Below are positions 26,071 to 33,975 of a DNA stretch of 64,000 bases, piece by piece. The notes under the pieces are model-generated. The model ran no database searches. It was not told the DNA's origin and saw only the letters and a program-made list of their open reading frames with translations. The stretch's first letter is position 1, and every line of letters starts with the position of its first letter. The DNA comes from Bog-473 sp963736525 (GTDB lineage: Bacteria > Actinomycetota > Acidimicrobiia > Acidimicrobiales > RAAP-2). Location: contig CAVTPF010000004.1 in assembly GCA_963736525.1 (NCBI GenBank), forward strand, positions 62,001 through 126,000, given 5' to 3'. Both the position numbers and the translations under genes were made by a program.

Positions 26071-28548
26071 TCACACCGGGCCGGGGCGGGAGCGCGCCGC
26101 CCCCAACCATCCCGGTACCTTCTTGAGGCGGACGGCCACCTTGGCTGACCAGGCTCGGATCCGTGTGGACAGCGCATGGCCGGTGTCGAAGACGTGGCGG
26201 CGCAACCCGGCGCTGAGGAACAGCAGCGAACCCATGAGCAGCGCGAGGATCCCCAGGAGGATCACCACCGGGAGCAGGTTGGAGCTGGCGCTCGCCACCA
26301 GGGAGAGCGAGCTCAGTGATTGGTGATGGCCCGACGACGGGGAAGCCGAAGCCTGATGCGAATTCGTCGAGGGGACACCGCCTCCCGTCCCCTTGATCGT
26401 GCCCGGTGTCGTCGTCGTGTGCGACGGGGAGGCCGAGCCCGAAGGTGCGTTCGCACCAGCGCTCGCGGTCGCGGCACTGGCGGTTCCTCCCGGCTGCCCG
26501 TTGACCGGGGCAGGTCCAGCCGACCCGGCGGTGCCCGACCCCGAGGAGCCCGAGGAGCCCGAGGGCCCGGACGGTGCGGTCGTGGTCGTCGTCGGTGCAC
26601 CCTCGTTGGCGAAATCGTTCGCAATGTCGTTCTGTGCCTGCTGGTAGAGCGCACTCGGTAGCGGCACGAAGCCGGCAGGCAGGTCCGGCGTGTCGGAGCC
26701 ACCGGTCAGGTTCAAGACCTGGCTCAGCATGGCCTGGTCGGCGGCGGCCTGCGTCGCCGAGACACCCCGCGTGGGAACGACGGCATACGTGATGGAGGGC
26801 ATCGGGTAGGCGTTGGGATCGGTGGTCGTGTAGTTGGGAGTGAGCGAGCCGTCGGCGTTCTCGGTGGCGTCGCTCACCGCGGCGTCGAGCGACTGCTGCG
26901 TCGGTAGCACGAAGTTGCCGGATGGGTTCTGGAGGGCCGCCACGCTCATGCCGAAGTACTCGGCGTCCGCCCAGTCCATAGAGGCAAATCCCGCATACGG
27001 TTCGGCCTGCTGCAGCGTCGGCTGTACAGCCGCGACGATCTTGAGCGCCTGTTGGGAGGGTCCTTGGTACGCTAAATAGGAGGTCAGCCCCTGTCGCACC
27101 GGGGGGAACTGCTCGTCGGTCGGACACGTCGCCAGCGGCTTGCCGGTCGGGTTCAAGCCGGACTGGAGAACCGCCGCCGCCGTTGATGGCTCGGAGAAGT
27201 TCGCCCCGACCGCCGACACGCTGACCACAGGAGCCTTGCACAGCCAAGCGAACAGTTGCCCCGTGGGACCGGCCGTGTCCGATCGCACGTACCCGGCGAA
27301 GGACTGCGGCATGAGGAACGCGCTATCGAAGTTGACCTCGTTCATCAAGGAGCACTGCGTGATCGGCTTGTTCTTCTTCGTGGAGACCGGGCAGGGAGGC
27401 ACCGTGCAGCCGCTGCTCTGGCACGCCACCACGTCGGACGTTGCGATGTTCTCGTAGTATCCGGTCAGCAAACCGGCCACCATGCGCGGGGTCAGGTCCA
27501 TGGCGTCTAAGGGCACCAGCTGCTGGTGTGATGCCGTACGCTCCTCGGCGGTGAAGGAGACGACATTGGCGCTCAATGCGATCGGGATGAGGGCGAAGTT
27601 GCCCATCTTGAGCTCTACCTGCTGGTCCGCCTGTTCGGGATCGTCGGTGAACGCCACGTCGATCAGACCCTGTTGCAGGGACGTGACCGCGCTGAGGCCG
27701 TCGATGGCCGTGTTGAAGGCGATCGTTGGGTCCGGTCCGCCGCATCCGATCCGGGCGGCCACCGGGAAGAGGATGTCAGATCCGAAGTCGCTCTGCGTGT
27801 TCACCGTGTTGGCCCCCGGGCATCCGCTTCCCGAGGCTAGGAAGCTGACGGGAACCACTGCAGTGGTCGAAGGCACCAGCGTGAGCGCGCCGCTGTTGGT
27901 GGGACCTGTGTCGGTGATGTCGACCGAGCATGGTGAGGCCGCGTTGCAGAAGAACGCGCCCGTGTCGGCGTTGTCTCCAGGTGCTGCGCCTGAGAGCGGC
28001 GTCGACGTGGAGTCCACCTCGAGAACCTGGAAGCTCACACTGGTCGCCCCGTTCGGGAAGGCTTCTGTCTGATAGTCCACTTCGGAAACGCCCTGACCGC
28101 CGGTGTTCACACAGAGTTGGTCCGAGGGAAGCGGTGCCGTGTCGGAGCAGTAGTTGATCTGTGCGTAATCGCCCACGCCCGGCGTCGAGGTCCAGTCGTA
28201 GAGGTTGACGTAGACCCACTGGGCCGGTCCGAGGTCGCTCACCGGGCCCACCTGGTACGTCGGGCAGGTCGTTCCGCTCGGGCACGTGGCCGGGATGGTC
28301 CCGCAGGCGTCGCCGGTCGGGCAGGCCGGGGGGGCAAGCAGATCGTGTGACACCGAGAAGCTCGGGGTCACAGCCACCCCCGGCGCGGTCACCGCGGTGG
28401 TGGTCGTGCCGTGCGCCTTCGCGACGCTCCCGTGCGCCGGGGGGGAACCGGCAGCCCCGTGGCTCGAGGCCGCGGCCTGCGTCACGGGGATCACGAGGAG
28501 GAACAGGCCGGCCAGGAGCGCCGTGACGGCCTTCCTGCCACGCGTCAT
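26071..28548 (-). CDS. Large membrane-anchored surface protein with PstS-like binding domain
   Basis: An 825-residue exported protein. It has a signal peptide (residues 5-26, VTALLAGLFLLVIPVTQA), a Cys-containing beta-rich N-terminal domain (about 50-270) and a periplasmic-binding-protein-like domain (about 280-650). The latter contains DVAFTDDPEQAD and MTAGxxTGYY-like segments reminiscent of PstS. A Thr/Ser/Gly/Pro-rich linker (about 670-745), a membrane helix (about 760-785) and a basic tail follow. No LPXTG is present. ATG 28548 overlaps the upstream frame by four bases (ATGA). It probably binds phosphate or a phosphorylated ligand at the cell surface. The adjacent sortase-like gene forms an operon with it. 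Confidence 0.78.
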   Translation of the reverse strand: MTRGRKAVTALLAGLFLLVIPVTQAAASSHGAAGSPPAHGSVAKAHGTTTTAVTAPGVAVTPSFSVSHDLLAPPACPTGDACGTIPATCPSGTTCPTYQVGPVSDLGPAQWVYVNLYDWTSTPGVGDYAQINYCSDTAPLPSDQLCVNTGGQGVSEVDYQTEAFPNGATSVSFQVLEVDSTSTPLSGAAPGDNADTGAFFCNAASPCSVDITDTGPTNSGALTLVPSTTAVVPVSFLASGSGCPGANTVNTQSDFGSDILFPVAARIGCGGPDPTIAFNTAIDGLSAVTSLQQGLIDVAFTDDPEQADQQVELKMGNFALIPIALSANVVSFTAEERTASHQQLVPLDAMDLTPRMVAGLLTGYYENIATSDVVACQSSGCTVPPCPVSTKKNKPITQCSLMNEVNFDSAFLMPQSFAGYVRSDTAGPTGQLFAWLCKAPVVSVSAVGANFSEPSTAAAVLQSGLNPTGKPLATCPTDEQFPPVRQGLTSYLAYQGPSQQALKIVAAVQPTLQQAEPYAGFASMDWADAEYFGMSVAALQNPSGNFVLPTQQSLDAAVSDATENADGSLTPNYTTTDPNAYPMPSITYAVVPTRGVSATQAAADQAMLSQVLNLTGGSDTPDLPAGFVPLPSALYQQAQNDIANDFANEGAPTTTTTAPSGPSGSSGSSGSGTAGSAGPAPVNGQPGGTASAATASAGANAPSGSASPSHTTTTPGTIKGTGGGVPSTNSHQASASPSSGHHQSLSSLSLVASASSNLLPVVILLGILALLMGSLLFLSAGLRRHVFDTGHALSTRIRAWSAKVAVRLKKVPGWLGAARSRPGPV
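27937..28015 (-). repeat. 79-bp segment duplicated at 33619-33697
   Basis: This internal piece of the surface-protein gene recurs at 33619-33697 with one mismatch that I can see. It shows that the 33.6 kb locus once carried the same gene. Confidence 0.92.
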
Positions 28549-28799
28549 GGTGCCTCCCCCGACCGCGGCTCGTCCGTGACGTCGCCGCGCCGGCGACGCG
28601 CGATCGCGACGGCCGGCGGCAGGGCCAGCAGAGCCAGGAGTCCGAACGCGGCCAGAAGAACATCGGCGTTGGGCCCGGGCGACTTCAACAGGAAAGCAGT
28701 GGTGCGCTGCAGGGCGACGCCGGCAACCTGGCCCGGCGCCGCCGAAACCTCGTTGGCCGCCTTCTTGGCCGCCGCGGCCGCGGCGGCCTTGGCCTGTGC
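28523..28799 (-). repeat. 277-bp segment duplicated at 33698-33975
   Basis: Covers the PstS-type C-terminal anchor sequence and the start of the surface-protein gene. It matches 33698-33975 with only about ten differences by eye. This identity is much higher than in flanking homologous parts, which suggests recent duplication or gene conversion. Confidence 0.9.
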
Positions 28800-29171
28800 C
28801 GGGCTCGTCGGCGACGTACTGCTGCTGCCGGCACACCGGGCGCCCCAGCTCTCGGCTCGGGCTCCACCGTGAGCAGGCGCAGCGGTCGCGAGTCCTCCGG
28901 CGACGCCCCCTGTGGTGGGGGCAAAGGTAGCGGCGCCGCCGGCCGATGGCGAAGCCGACGCGCTGCCGGTCACCGGCTGCTGGAGCGACGCGCTGGCCGA
29001 TGATGCAAGGGGCGTCGCGGTTGGACGCAGTCGGGGTCGGGCGGAGGTGAAGTCACTAACCGTCTGCGTGACCATGGGGAATGCCGGATCAGACCGCGTG
29101 AGGCGGCTCCGCAGGCGTATCGGGGTGAAGCGAGAGTCCTGCGAGGGAATGTCGGGTGCCGAGGCTGTCAC
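28545..29171 (-). pseudogene. Chimeric frame: PstC N-terminus fused to PstS C-terminal anchor (collapsed pstCABS)
   Basis: An open frame of 208 codons from GTG 29171. Residues 1-42 (with RFTPIRLRSRL) match the N-terminus of PstC at 38483 and share the same GTG start. From about residue 67 (PVTGSASASPSAGGAAT) to the end it matches the anchored PstS at 33721-35436. This part includes the Ala/Lys-rich helix, the membrane segment ADVLLAAFGLLALLALPPAV and the R-R-R-R tail. The simplest origin is one deletion in a pstC-pstA-pstB-pstS operon. The frame is intact and overlaps the surface-protein start (ATGA), so it may still be translated as a small membrane protein. A PstC or PstS function is excluded. 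Confidence 0.85.
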
Positions 29172-29253
29172 TGAGGATCGCGCTCAATTCCTTGAGGTCG
29201 GTGGTGACGCTGCAGCGTCGCGAGCGGGGCCGGCCGGGACGGTAGACCGAGAG

Positions 29254-29289
29254 CAACGGGGCCCAGCCCCGAAAGGCTGGACCCCGTTG
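29254..29289 (-). terminator. Terminator-like hairpin after pstS
   Basis: Two 15-base arms (29254-29268 and 29275-29289) pair with one mismatch around a six-base loop. The hairpin is about 60 bases beyond the stop of the minus-strand pstS. There is no clear T-run, so it may attenuate transcription rather than fully stop it. It would separate pstS from the chimeric frame. Confidence 0.65.
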
Positions 29290-29350
29290 TGCCGCGTCTC
29301 TGTCTCGGAAGCCAAAACCTCAACGGATTCCGAGTGTGGATCCCTCTCGG

Positions 29351-31126
29351 TTACTGGTTGGCGTTCCCGTCCGTGGTGGAGACGGCGCAGTAACCCGGGG
29401 GGTTGGGCGCCGTCGGGATGGACGTGTTCACGCCACTCGGGCCAACCGCCGGGCCGCCCACGTCCAGGTAGGTGGCACCGCCAGCATCGCTCGCGAGGAG
29501 GCTGATGGCGGTGTGCCCGACGCTGCCTTCGGAAGCCGCGGCCCCCGTCGGGAAGCTCAGGTCGGCGTACGTGGGGCCGCTCGCGGTGGCGTCCAGCGGA
29601 ATGAAGCCCTGCTGGAGGATCGTGTTCTCGATCTCGGTCGCGTACCAGATGCCGGTGGCCGGGTCGACGATCTCGTCGCTGGCCCCCGTCGGCGTCGCGT
29701 TGCCGCTGACCGTTTCGGGCTTGCAGACGAACCCGATCTCGCTGACGTAGTTCAGCGTTGCCGCGGTCGCCGGCGGAATGTTCGGGTTCGAGCCGTTCGA
29801 GTACACGTTGTACACGTCACGAGGATCCGGGAACGACCCGTTCAGGACGCTCTGCGGGGTGGGGGCGATGCCGTTGATCGAGCCGAGAATAATCTTGCCG
29901 CTCGCGCCGGTCGTCGCCCCGCCTCCGCAATCGGCACCGACCTTGCTGTTCACCGTGCCGTCGAGACCTGGCAACACCGTCTTGTCGAACGCCTCGGCCT
30001 TCAGCTTCTCGCCTCCGCACTGATCGGCGTACCTACCGAGCGAGTAGAACATGATGGCGTCTGCGTAGGTCGAGGGTTCGACGCTGGTCAGCTCGTTCTC
30101 CAAGATGGTATCCGGACCCGCGCAATTGGTGCCGGGACCGGCCGGGTAGACCGCGGGCTTACCCGACGGCGACGGCGTCGAGGCGCAGTTGACCGAGTTC
30201 GTGCTCGCCGTGGGGTCGAAGCCCATGAAGCTCTTCCACGTCGCCTGGGTGCCAGAGCCCTCCTGGGCCGCGTACACGATGATCGGAGCGGCCTTACCGC
30301 CGACCTGGGCCCAGTTGTAGATGGTCCCGTTCCAGATGCCCTGCAGTTGCGCCTGAGTCAGGCTGGACACCTTTGCCGAAGGCGTCGCTCCGGCCGAGGT
30401 CTTGGTCCAGTGGATCCACGACACACCGTCCGTCGCGTAGGCGACGAAGTTGAGGCCCTGGATGTCGGCGCTGCCGGGCTTCCGGGATGACCGAGCGTAA
30501 TCGATGTACGAGATGTTCTCGACAGAGTTGGCATCACCGATGCCGTTGCCTCCTGAGCCCGAGGCCTGGTTGTCCCGACCCTCCTCCAGCTGGGCGATGC
30601 CGTTCGACGACCCCATCGCTGACTGCGATACGGCGATGTCATTGACCGGGTTGTCGAGGTAGGCATTGTCCCCGCCGGCCGCGCCCAGGTCGGGTGGGAT
30701 CTGCTCGCTCGTCACGCCCGCTGCACCGTAGAGGCCGCCGTCTGCCGACGGCACCGTCGTCCCGAGGCAGCTGTAGTTGAGCTCCTGTTGGGAGGCCGGA
30801 GCCACGTACGTAAACGAGGTCGTGGTGATGTTGCACCCCGGCGTGTGGTTGAAGAGGGAGTCCATCGCCTGCATCAAGGCGTAGGTTGTTTGCGAGCCGC
30901 TCCCGGTGATGATGTTGTTCTGCGGCTGTGCACCCGGGACCGAGTAGGTAGACCCGGTCTCGTCCGAATGGACCGTGGGGTTGACCGGCGGTGTGCTCGC
31001 GGCACCGGCCGTGCCAGCCCACGAGAGGCAAATGGCAGCTGCACTCGCCAGGGAGGCGCCCATCGCCAACCGGTGGCGACGCCTGCGCCCGGGTGGCACC
31101 CACGCACCTTTCAGTTCCTTTCGCAT
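29351..31126 (-). CDS. pstS: Secreted phosphate-binding protein PstS-like
   Basis: A 591-residue exported binding protein, longer than the usual 350-400. The signal peptide covers about residues 19-43 (MGASLASAAAICLSWAGTAGA). PstS signatures follow: ITGSGSQTTYALMQAMDSLF near 70, AVSQSAMGSS near 165, an AQLQGIWNGTIYNWAQVG motif near 255, and GSGTQATWKSFMGFDP near 290. There is no membrane anchor or lipobox, so it should be secreted or wall-retained. ATG 31126 has AAAGGA upstream. Its promoter region shares a conserved block with that of pstC (38.56-38.72 kb). It replaces the lost anchored PstS at this locus. The ligand is presumably phosphate, inferred from family and context. Confidence 0.85.
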   Translation of the reverse strand: MRKELKGAWVPPGRRRRHRLAMGASLASAAAICLSWAGTAGAASTPPVNPTVHSDETGSTYSVPGAQPQNNIITGSGSQTTYALMQAMDSLFNHTPGCNITTTSFTYVAPASQQELNYSCLGTTVPSADGGLYGAAGVTSEQIPPDLGAAGGDNAYLDNPVNDIAVSQSAMGSSNGIAQLEEGRDNQASGSGGNGIGDANSVENISYIDYARSSRKPGSADIQGLNFVAYATDGVSWIHWTKTSAGATPSAKVSSLTQAQLQGIWNGTIYNWAQVGGKAAPIIVYAAQEGSGTQATWKSFMGFDPTASTNSVNCASTPSPSGKPAVYPAGPGTNCAGPDTILENELTSVEPSTYADAIMFYSLGRYADQCGGEKLKAEAFDKTVLPGLDGTVNSKVGADCGGGATTGASGKIILGSINGIAPTPQSVLNGSFPDPRDVYNVYSNGSNPNIPPATAATLNYVSEIGFVCKPETVSGNATPTGASDEIVDPATGIWYATEIENTILQQGFIPLDATASGPTYADLSFPTGAAASEGSVGHTAISLLASDAGGATYLDVGGPAVGPSGVNTSIPTAPNPPGYCAVSTTDGNANQ

Positions 31127-31680
31127 GTACCCGTTTCCTTTCGCCCGGCGAGCCGGAGTCGGTTCTGCTCCAAGTGTTCTTTTCCGTTGCTCAGCGATAC
31201 CGCTCGTGGTGACGCAACGAACCCGGAGACCCTTTGTGTCGCACGCCTGGCAAAAGAGGGAACGGCACCGCCGTCCCCTCGTTCACCCTCGCTCGTGGCC
31301 GGTATTGCCGGCGGTCGATTCGTCACCGGGGCGGACGTTAGGAGCCGAAAGTTAACGGATATCGACCAATACGCTACGGGAGATGAATTCTTCAGTGACC
31401 CCGATGAAAGACAAGGTCACGGCCTTGCACGGCACAAGCGACCGGTTCCGCACACGAACGGAAGATGGCCGTTTGGTGACATCGTTCACCCCGGTAGCGA
31501 CGTCGCTGCTTGCCGTAGCACCGTTCGTTGGACCCACCCCGATGCCGTCGGACGAAGAGGGCGGTGGGCGGACCCACCGCCGGCGGGCAGAGATGCGGGT
31601 GCGTCGCGTCCCGTTCACCCGCATGTTTCACAACTCAAAGCTGCGCCCTGGCACCGTGGAGTCACCGGTAGAGTGCTGCC
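31127..31680. promoter_or_regulatory. 554-base divergent intergenic region with duplicated promoter block
   Basis: No gene is seen. It separates minus-strand pstS from a plus-strand secreted protein. The segment 31331-31490 is homologous to 38560-38719 upstream of pstC, in the same orientation relative to the genes. It contains a 16-bp element GGTGACATCGTTCACC (31475-31490) identical in both. Further GTTCACC heptamers at 31281-31287 and 31613-31619 resemble the core of the Streptomyces PHO box. Phosphate-starvation control through a PhoP-type regulator is likely but unproven. Confidence 0.6.
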
Positions 31681-32427
31681 GTGATCCGATGCCTGCGCAC
31701 CGCTAGCTGCCTCTCCGCTCTCGCCGTGTCCGTTCCCGTGGCCCTTTTAACCTCCGCATCTGTGGCCACCGCGACGCCGCCTTCCGCGATCAAACTTCTG
31801 AGCCAGTCCGTCGAAGCAGCGAATTCCAAGGGGTCGCTGACCTTCTCGGACACCACGCGGAGCGGGAAGAACGTCGAGGTGCTCACCGGCGCGGTCAGTG
31901 CACCGACCGCCGCCGAGTCCCTGACCGAGACGGGACACGGCCCGTTGAACGTGTTGTTGATCGGCGACACTATCTACGTGCGCGGCGACAGTGATGTGCT
32001 GCACGGGACGTTGGGTCTGCCACTCGCCGCCTCCACCGCCAACTCGGAGAAGTGGATCTCGGTTCAGTCGGGCGATAGTGCGTTCAGCCAGCTCGTCGCA
32101 CCGCTCAACATGTCGACTGAGCTCAACAACTACGTCCCTGCCGGCCACCTCAAGAAAGGGAGGATCACCACGGTGGACGGCCACAAGGTGATCCCTCTGA
32201 CGGGCGCCGCCTCGGCCTCGGCCGCCCAGGGTGGTGCCGGGGCTGTGGCCTTGTTCGTCTCCACCAATGCGCCGTATCTGCCGGTGGGAGGGACCCTCGT
32301 CGTCGTCAGGAGAGGCTCTCCCGGTCTCAGTGAGGTGGCGGCGTTTAGTGCTTGGGGGAGCAAGGTGGTCGCCAACGCGCCAACCGGTGCCATTCCCTTC
32401 TCGTCGCTCGTCTCGACCTCCGGCTGA
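31681..32427 (+). CDS. Secreted protein, LppX/LolA-like fold (hypothetical)
   Basis: A 248-residue protein with a signal peptide (residues 1-31, ending S-V-A-T-A). The following domain begins AIKLLSQSVEAANSKGSLTF and contains amphipathic strand patterns resembling LppX/LprG or LolA-type lipid-carrying half-barrels. No lipobox Cys is at the cleavage site, so it is probably soluble. It starts at GTG 31681 and is divergent from pstS. The C-terminus has a homologous fragment at 9886-9951, next to an intact Ig-repeat gene. Beyond the fold guess, no function can be given. Confidence 0.72.
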   Translation: MIRCLRTASCLSALAVSVPVALLTSASVATATPPSAIKLLSQSVEAANSKGSLTFSDTTRSGKNVEVLTGAVSAPTAAESLTETGHGPLNVLLIGDTIYVRGDSDVLHGTLGLPLAASTANSEKWISVQSGDSAFSQLVAPLNMSTELNNYVPAGHLKKGRITTVDGHKVIPLTGAASASAAQGGAGAVALFVSTNAPYLPVGGTLVVVRRGSPGLSEVAAFSAWGSKVVANAPTGAIPFSSLVSTSG

Positions 32428-32474
32428 GGTCGCCCGCACGTCTGAGGGGACCAGGACACACCCTCCTTTGTTCA

Positions 32475-32587
32475 TCACCAGACGAGGGTGAAGTTGAATG
32501 CCGGCACAAAGTCTGTCGACCCGGCGTAGCTGACGGGCACAGTTGCGCTCGCACCCGTGATCCCAGACGACGCGTTGGCCGGGATGT
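32475..32587 (-). pseudogene. 3' remnant of an Ig-repeat protein gene
   Basis: The last 38 or so codons (SGITGASATVPVS then AGSTDFVPAFNFTLVW) match the end of the Ig-repeat protein at 9974-11941. Upstream of about 32587 the similarity stops. The remnant is convergent with the intact LppX-like gene, mirroring the arrangement at 9.9 kb. Confidence 0.82.
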
Positions 32588-32954
32588 CCGGTAGTCGTCC
32601 GCTCTCCGGCGGCGGGCCCGGCGGACCAGGCATTGTCGCTGGGGTTTCGTAAAGGGCCATTTGCCACGTCCGGAGCGCCGCATCAAGGGTACGGCTCAAG
32701 GGCGCGACCCTGGCGGCAGCTCGCGTACTGGCGCGGCGCCATCATGATCCACCCGACCCTGCACCAGGTCTCGGCAGCCGTATGCGGGCGATGCGGGCCT
32801 TTCGTTCACAACGTGGTACGGCGACGCACGCACAGCGAAACTGTGCGAGTCTGCATACAGGAGAAGGGGGCCGAGGAGACGGGCTTCGCCGAGGTGGCGC
32901 GGGACGCCAGGCCGGACTCAGAGGTGAAGCGAAGCCGTCACGATGCGGACGCCG
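32588..32954. other. Intergenic stretch with no convincing gene
   Basis: About 370 bases between the Ig remnant and the cupredoxin-like lipoprotein. Frames here lack the GC3 bias of neighbouring genes and have no start with a ribosome site. I see no hairpin or repeat that explains it. It is probably decayed DNA. Confidence 0.5.
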
Positions 32955-33476
32955 TCACTGGTCGAAGATCCCGACCTGAGCCTTGCCATGAAATCCGGTC
33001 GACGTCCTGTACTCGAACTGCCCGATTCCCGCTGGCGGCGTCATGGTGTGCGACTGCCCGGGCTGAATGGTGAACGACGGCTGCATCAGCGGGATGAGCG
33101 TGATCGTCACCGGTGACGAAGCGAGGTTCGTAAAGGTGATCGGCTCGCCCTTCGCGGCGAAGAGCCACGCCGGCAGGAACCCCTTTGCCGTCCAGACGAC
33201 GTTCTGGCCCGTGGCGAAATGCGACGAAATCGCCAGACCGTTCGCTTCGCGGGGCACGGTGACCGACTGGCCGTTGACCATGACTGTGGGAGTCGTGATT
33301 GCGGGCGCCAGCGTGGTACCCGGGGTCTGCCTGCTGGCGCTGGCGGTGGGGGACCCACCGCTGCTCCCACCACAGGCTGACGCGGTCAACGCCAGCGCGA
33401 CCACTGCACTGGCAACGGCCAGCCCTCGGGTGTTGACGGAGTACCGGCGTGCGGCCTTGGGGACGAGGGGTGTCAT
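32955..33476 (-). CDS. Cupredoxin-like lipoprotein
   Basis: A 173-residue protein. A lipoprotein signal (AVASAVVALALTASAC, Cys near residue 31) is followed by a Ser/Gly/Thr linker. A beta-sandwich domain follows, with FLPAWLFAAKGEPITFTN and a C-terminal hairpin around GQFEYRTSTGFHGKAQVGIF. The domain order resembles cupredoxins, but the usual copper-ligand Cys between the last two strands is absent. Copper binding is therefore doubtful. ATG 33476 is chosen. A truncated copy lacking signal and core is at 24599-24850. It belongs to the ancestral pst/surface-protein operon as its last member and is attached to the outer face of the membrane. Confidence 0.75.
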   Translation of the reverse strand: MTPLVPKAARRYSVNTRGLAVASAVVALALTASACGGSSGGSPTASASRQTPGTTLAPAITTPTVMVNGQSVTVPREANGLAISSHFATGQNVVWTAKGFLPAWLFAAKGEPITFTNLASSPVTITLIPLMQPSFTIQPGQSHTMTPPAGIGQFEYRTSTGFHGKAQVGIFDQ

Positions 33477-33486
33477 GGTGACGTCG

Positions 33487-33597
33487 GACCTCACAGAGTC
33501 GGGGGAGCAACAGGGACAGGTTGGAGAACTATTCGAGTGCCAGGGCAAGCACGATCGGAGCGCCGAGAAGATACACGGTCCAGATCTGTCGCGGTGC
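33487..33597 (-). pseudogene. 3' remnant of sortase-like gene
   Basis: About 111 bases match 24899-25010, the end of the sortase-like gene, at roughly 80 percent identity by eye. In pieces it reads APRQIWTVYLL, ALALE and FSN with frame damage. All of the domain that carried the active-site positions is gone. Confidence 0.85.
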
Positions 33598-33618
33598 ACG
33601 ACGATGCGCCAGGAAGGT

Positions 33619-33724
33619 GGCCGCGTTGCAGAAGAACGTGCCCGTGTCGGCGTTGTCTCCAGGTGCTGCGCCTGAGAGCGGCGTCGACGTGGAGTCCGTG
33701 ACGGCCTTCCTGCCGCAGCGTCAT
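33619..33724 (-). pseudogene. Scrap of the surface binding-protein gene
   Basis: Two pieces joined end to end. The first 27 or so bases of the gene (start codon at 33722-33724, overlapping the pstS stop, with a small frame change) abut the 79-bp internal segment equal to 27937-28015. Relative to the intact gene, about 507 bases between them and everything after them are missing. Confidence 0.85.
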
Positions 33725-33975
33725 GGTGCGTTCCCCGACCGCGGCTCGTCCGTGACGTCGCCGCGCCGGCGACGCGCGATCGCGACGGCCGGCGGCAGGG
33801 CCAGCAGAGCCAGGAATCCCAGCGCGGCCAGAAGAACATCGGCGTTGGGCCCGGGCGACTTCAACAGGGAAGCAGTGGTGCGCTGCAGGGCGACGCCGGC
33901 AACCTGGCCCGGCGCCGCCGAAACCTCGTTGGCCGCCTTCTTGGCCGCCGCGGCCGCGGCGGCCTTGGCCTGTGC
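33698..33975 (-). repeat. Second copy of the 277-bp anchor repeat
   Basis: Matches 28523-28799. It lies mostly inside the 3' end of the anchored pstS gene. The junction at 33697/33698 joins two segments that are 507 bases apart at the other locus. Confidence 0.9.

Noticed and set aside
32633..33073. Plus-strand frame of 146 codons between the Ig remnant and the cupredoxin gene
   Set aside because: No GC3 bias, no ribosome site, and it overlaps the cupredoxin-like lipoprotein on the other strand.
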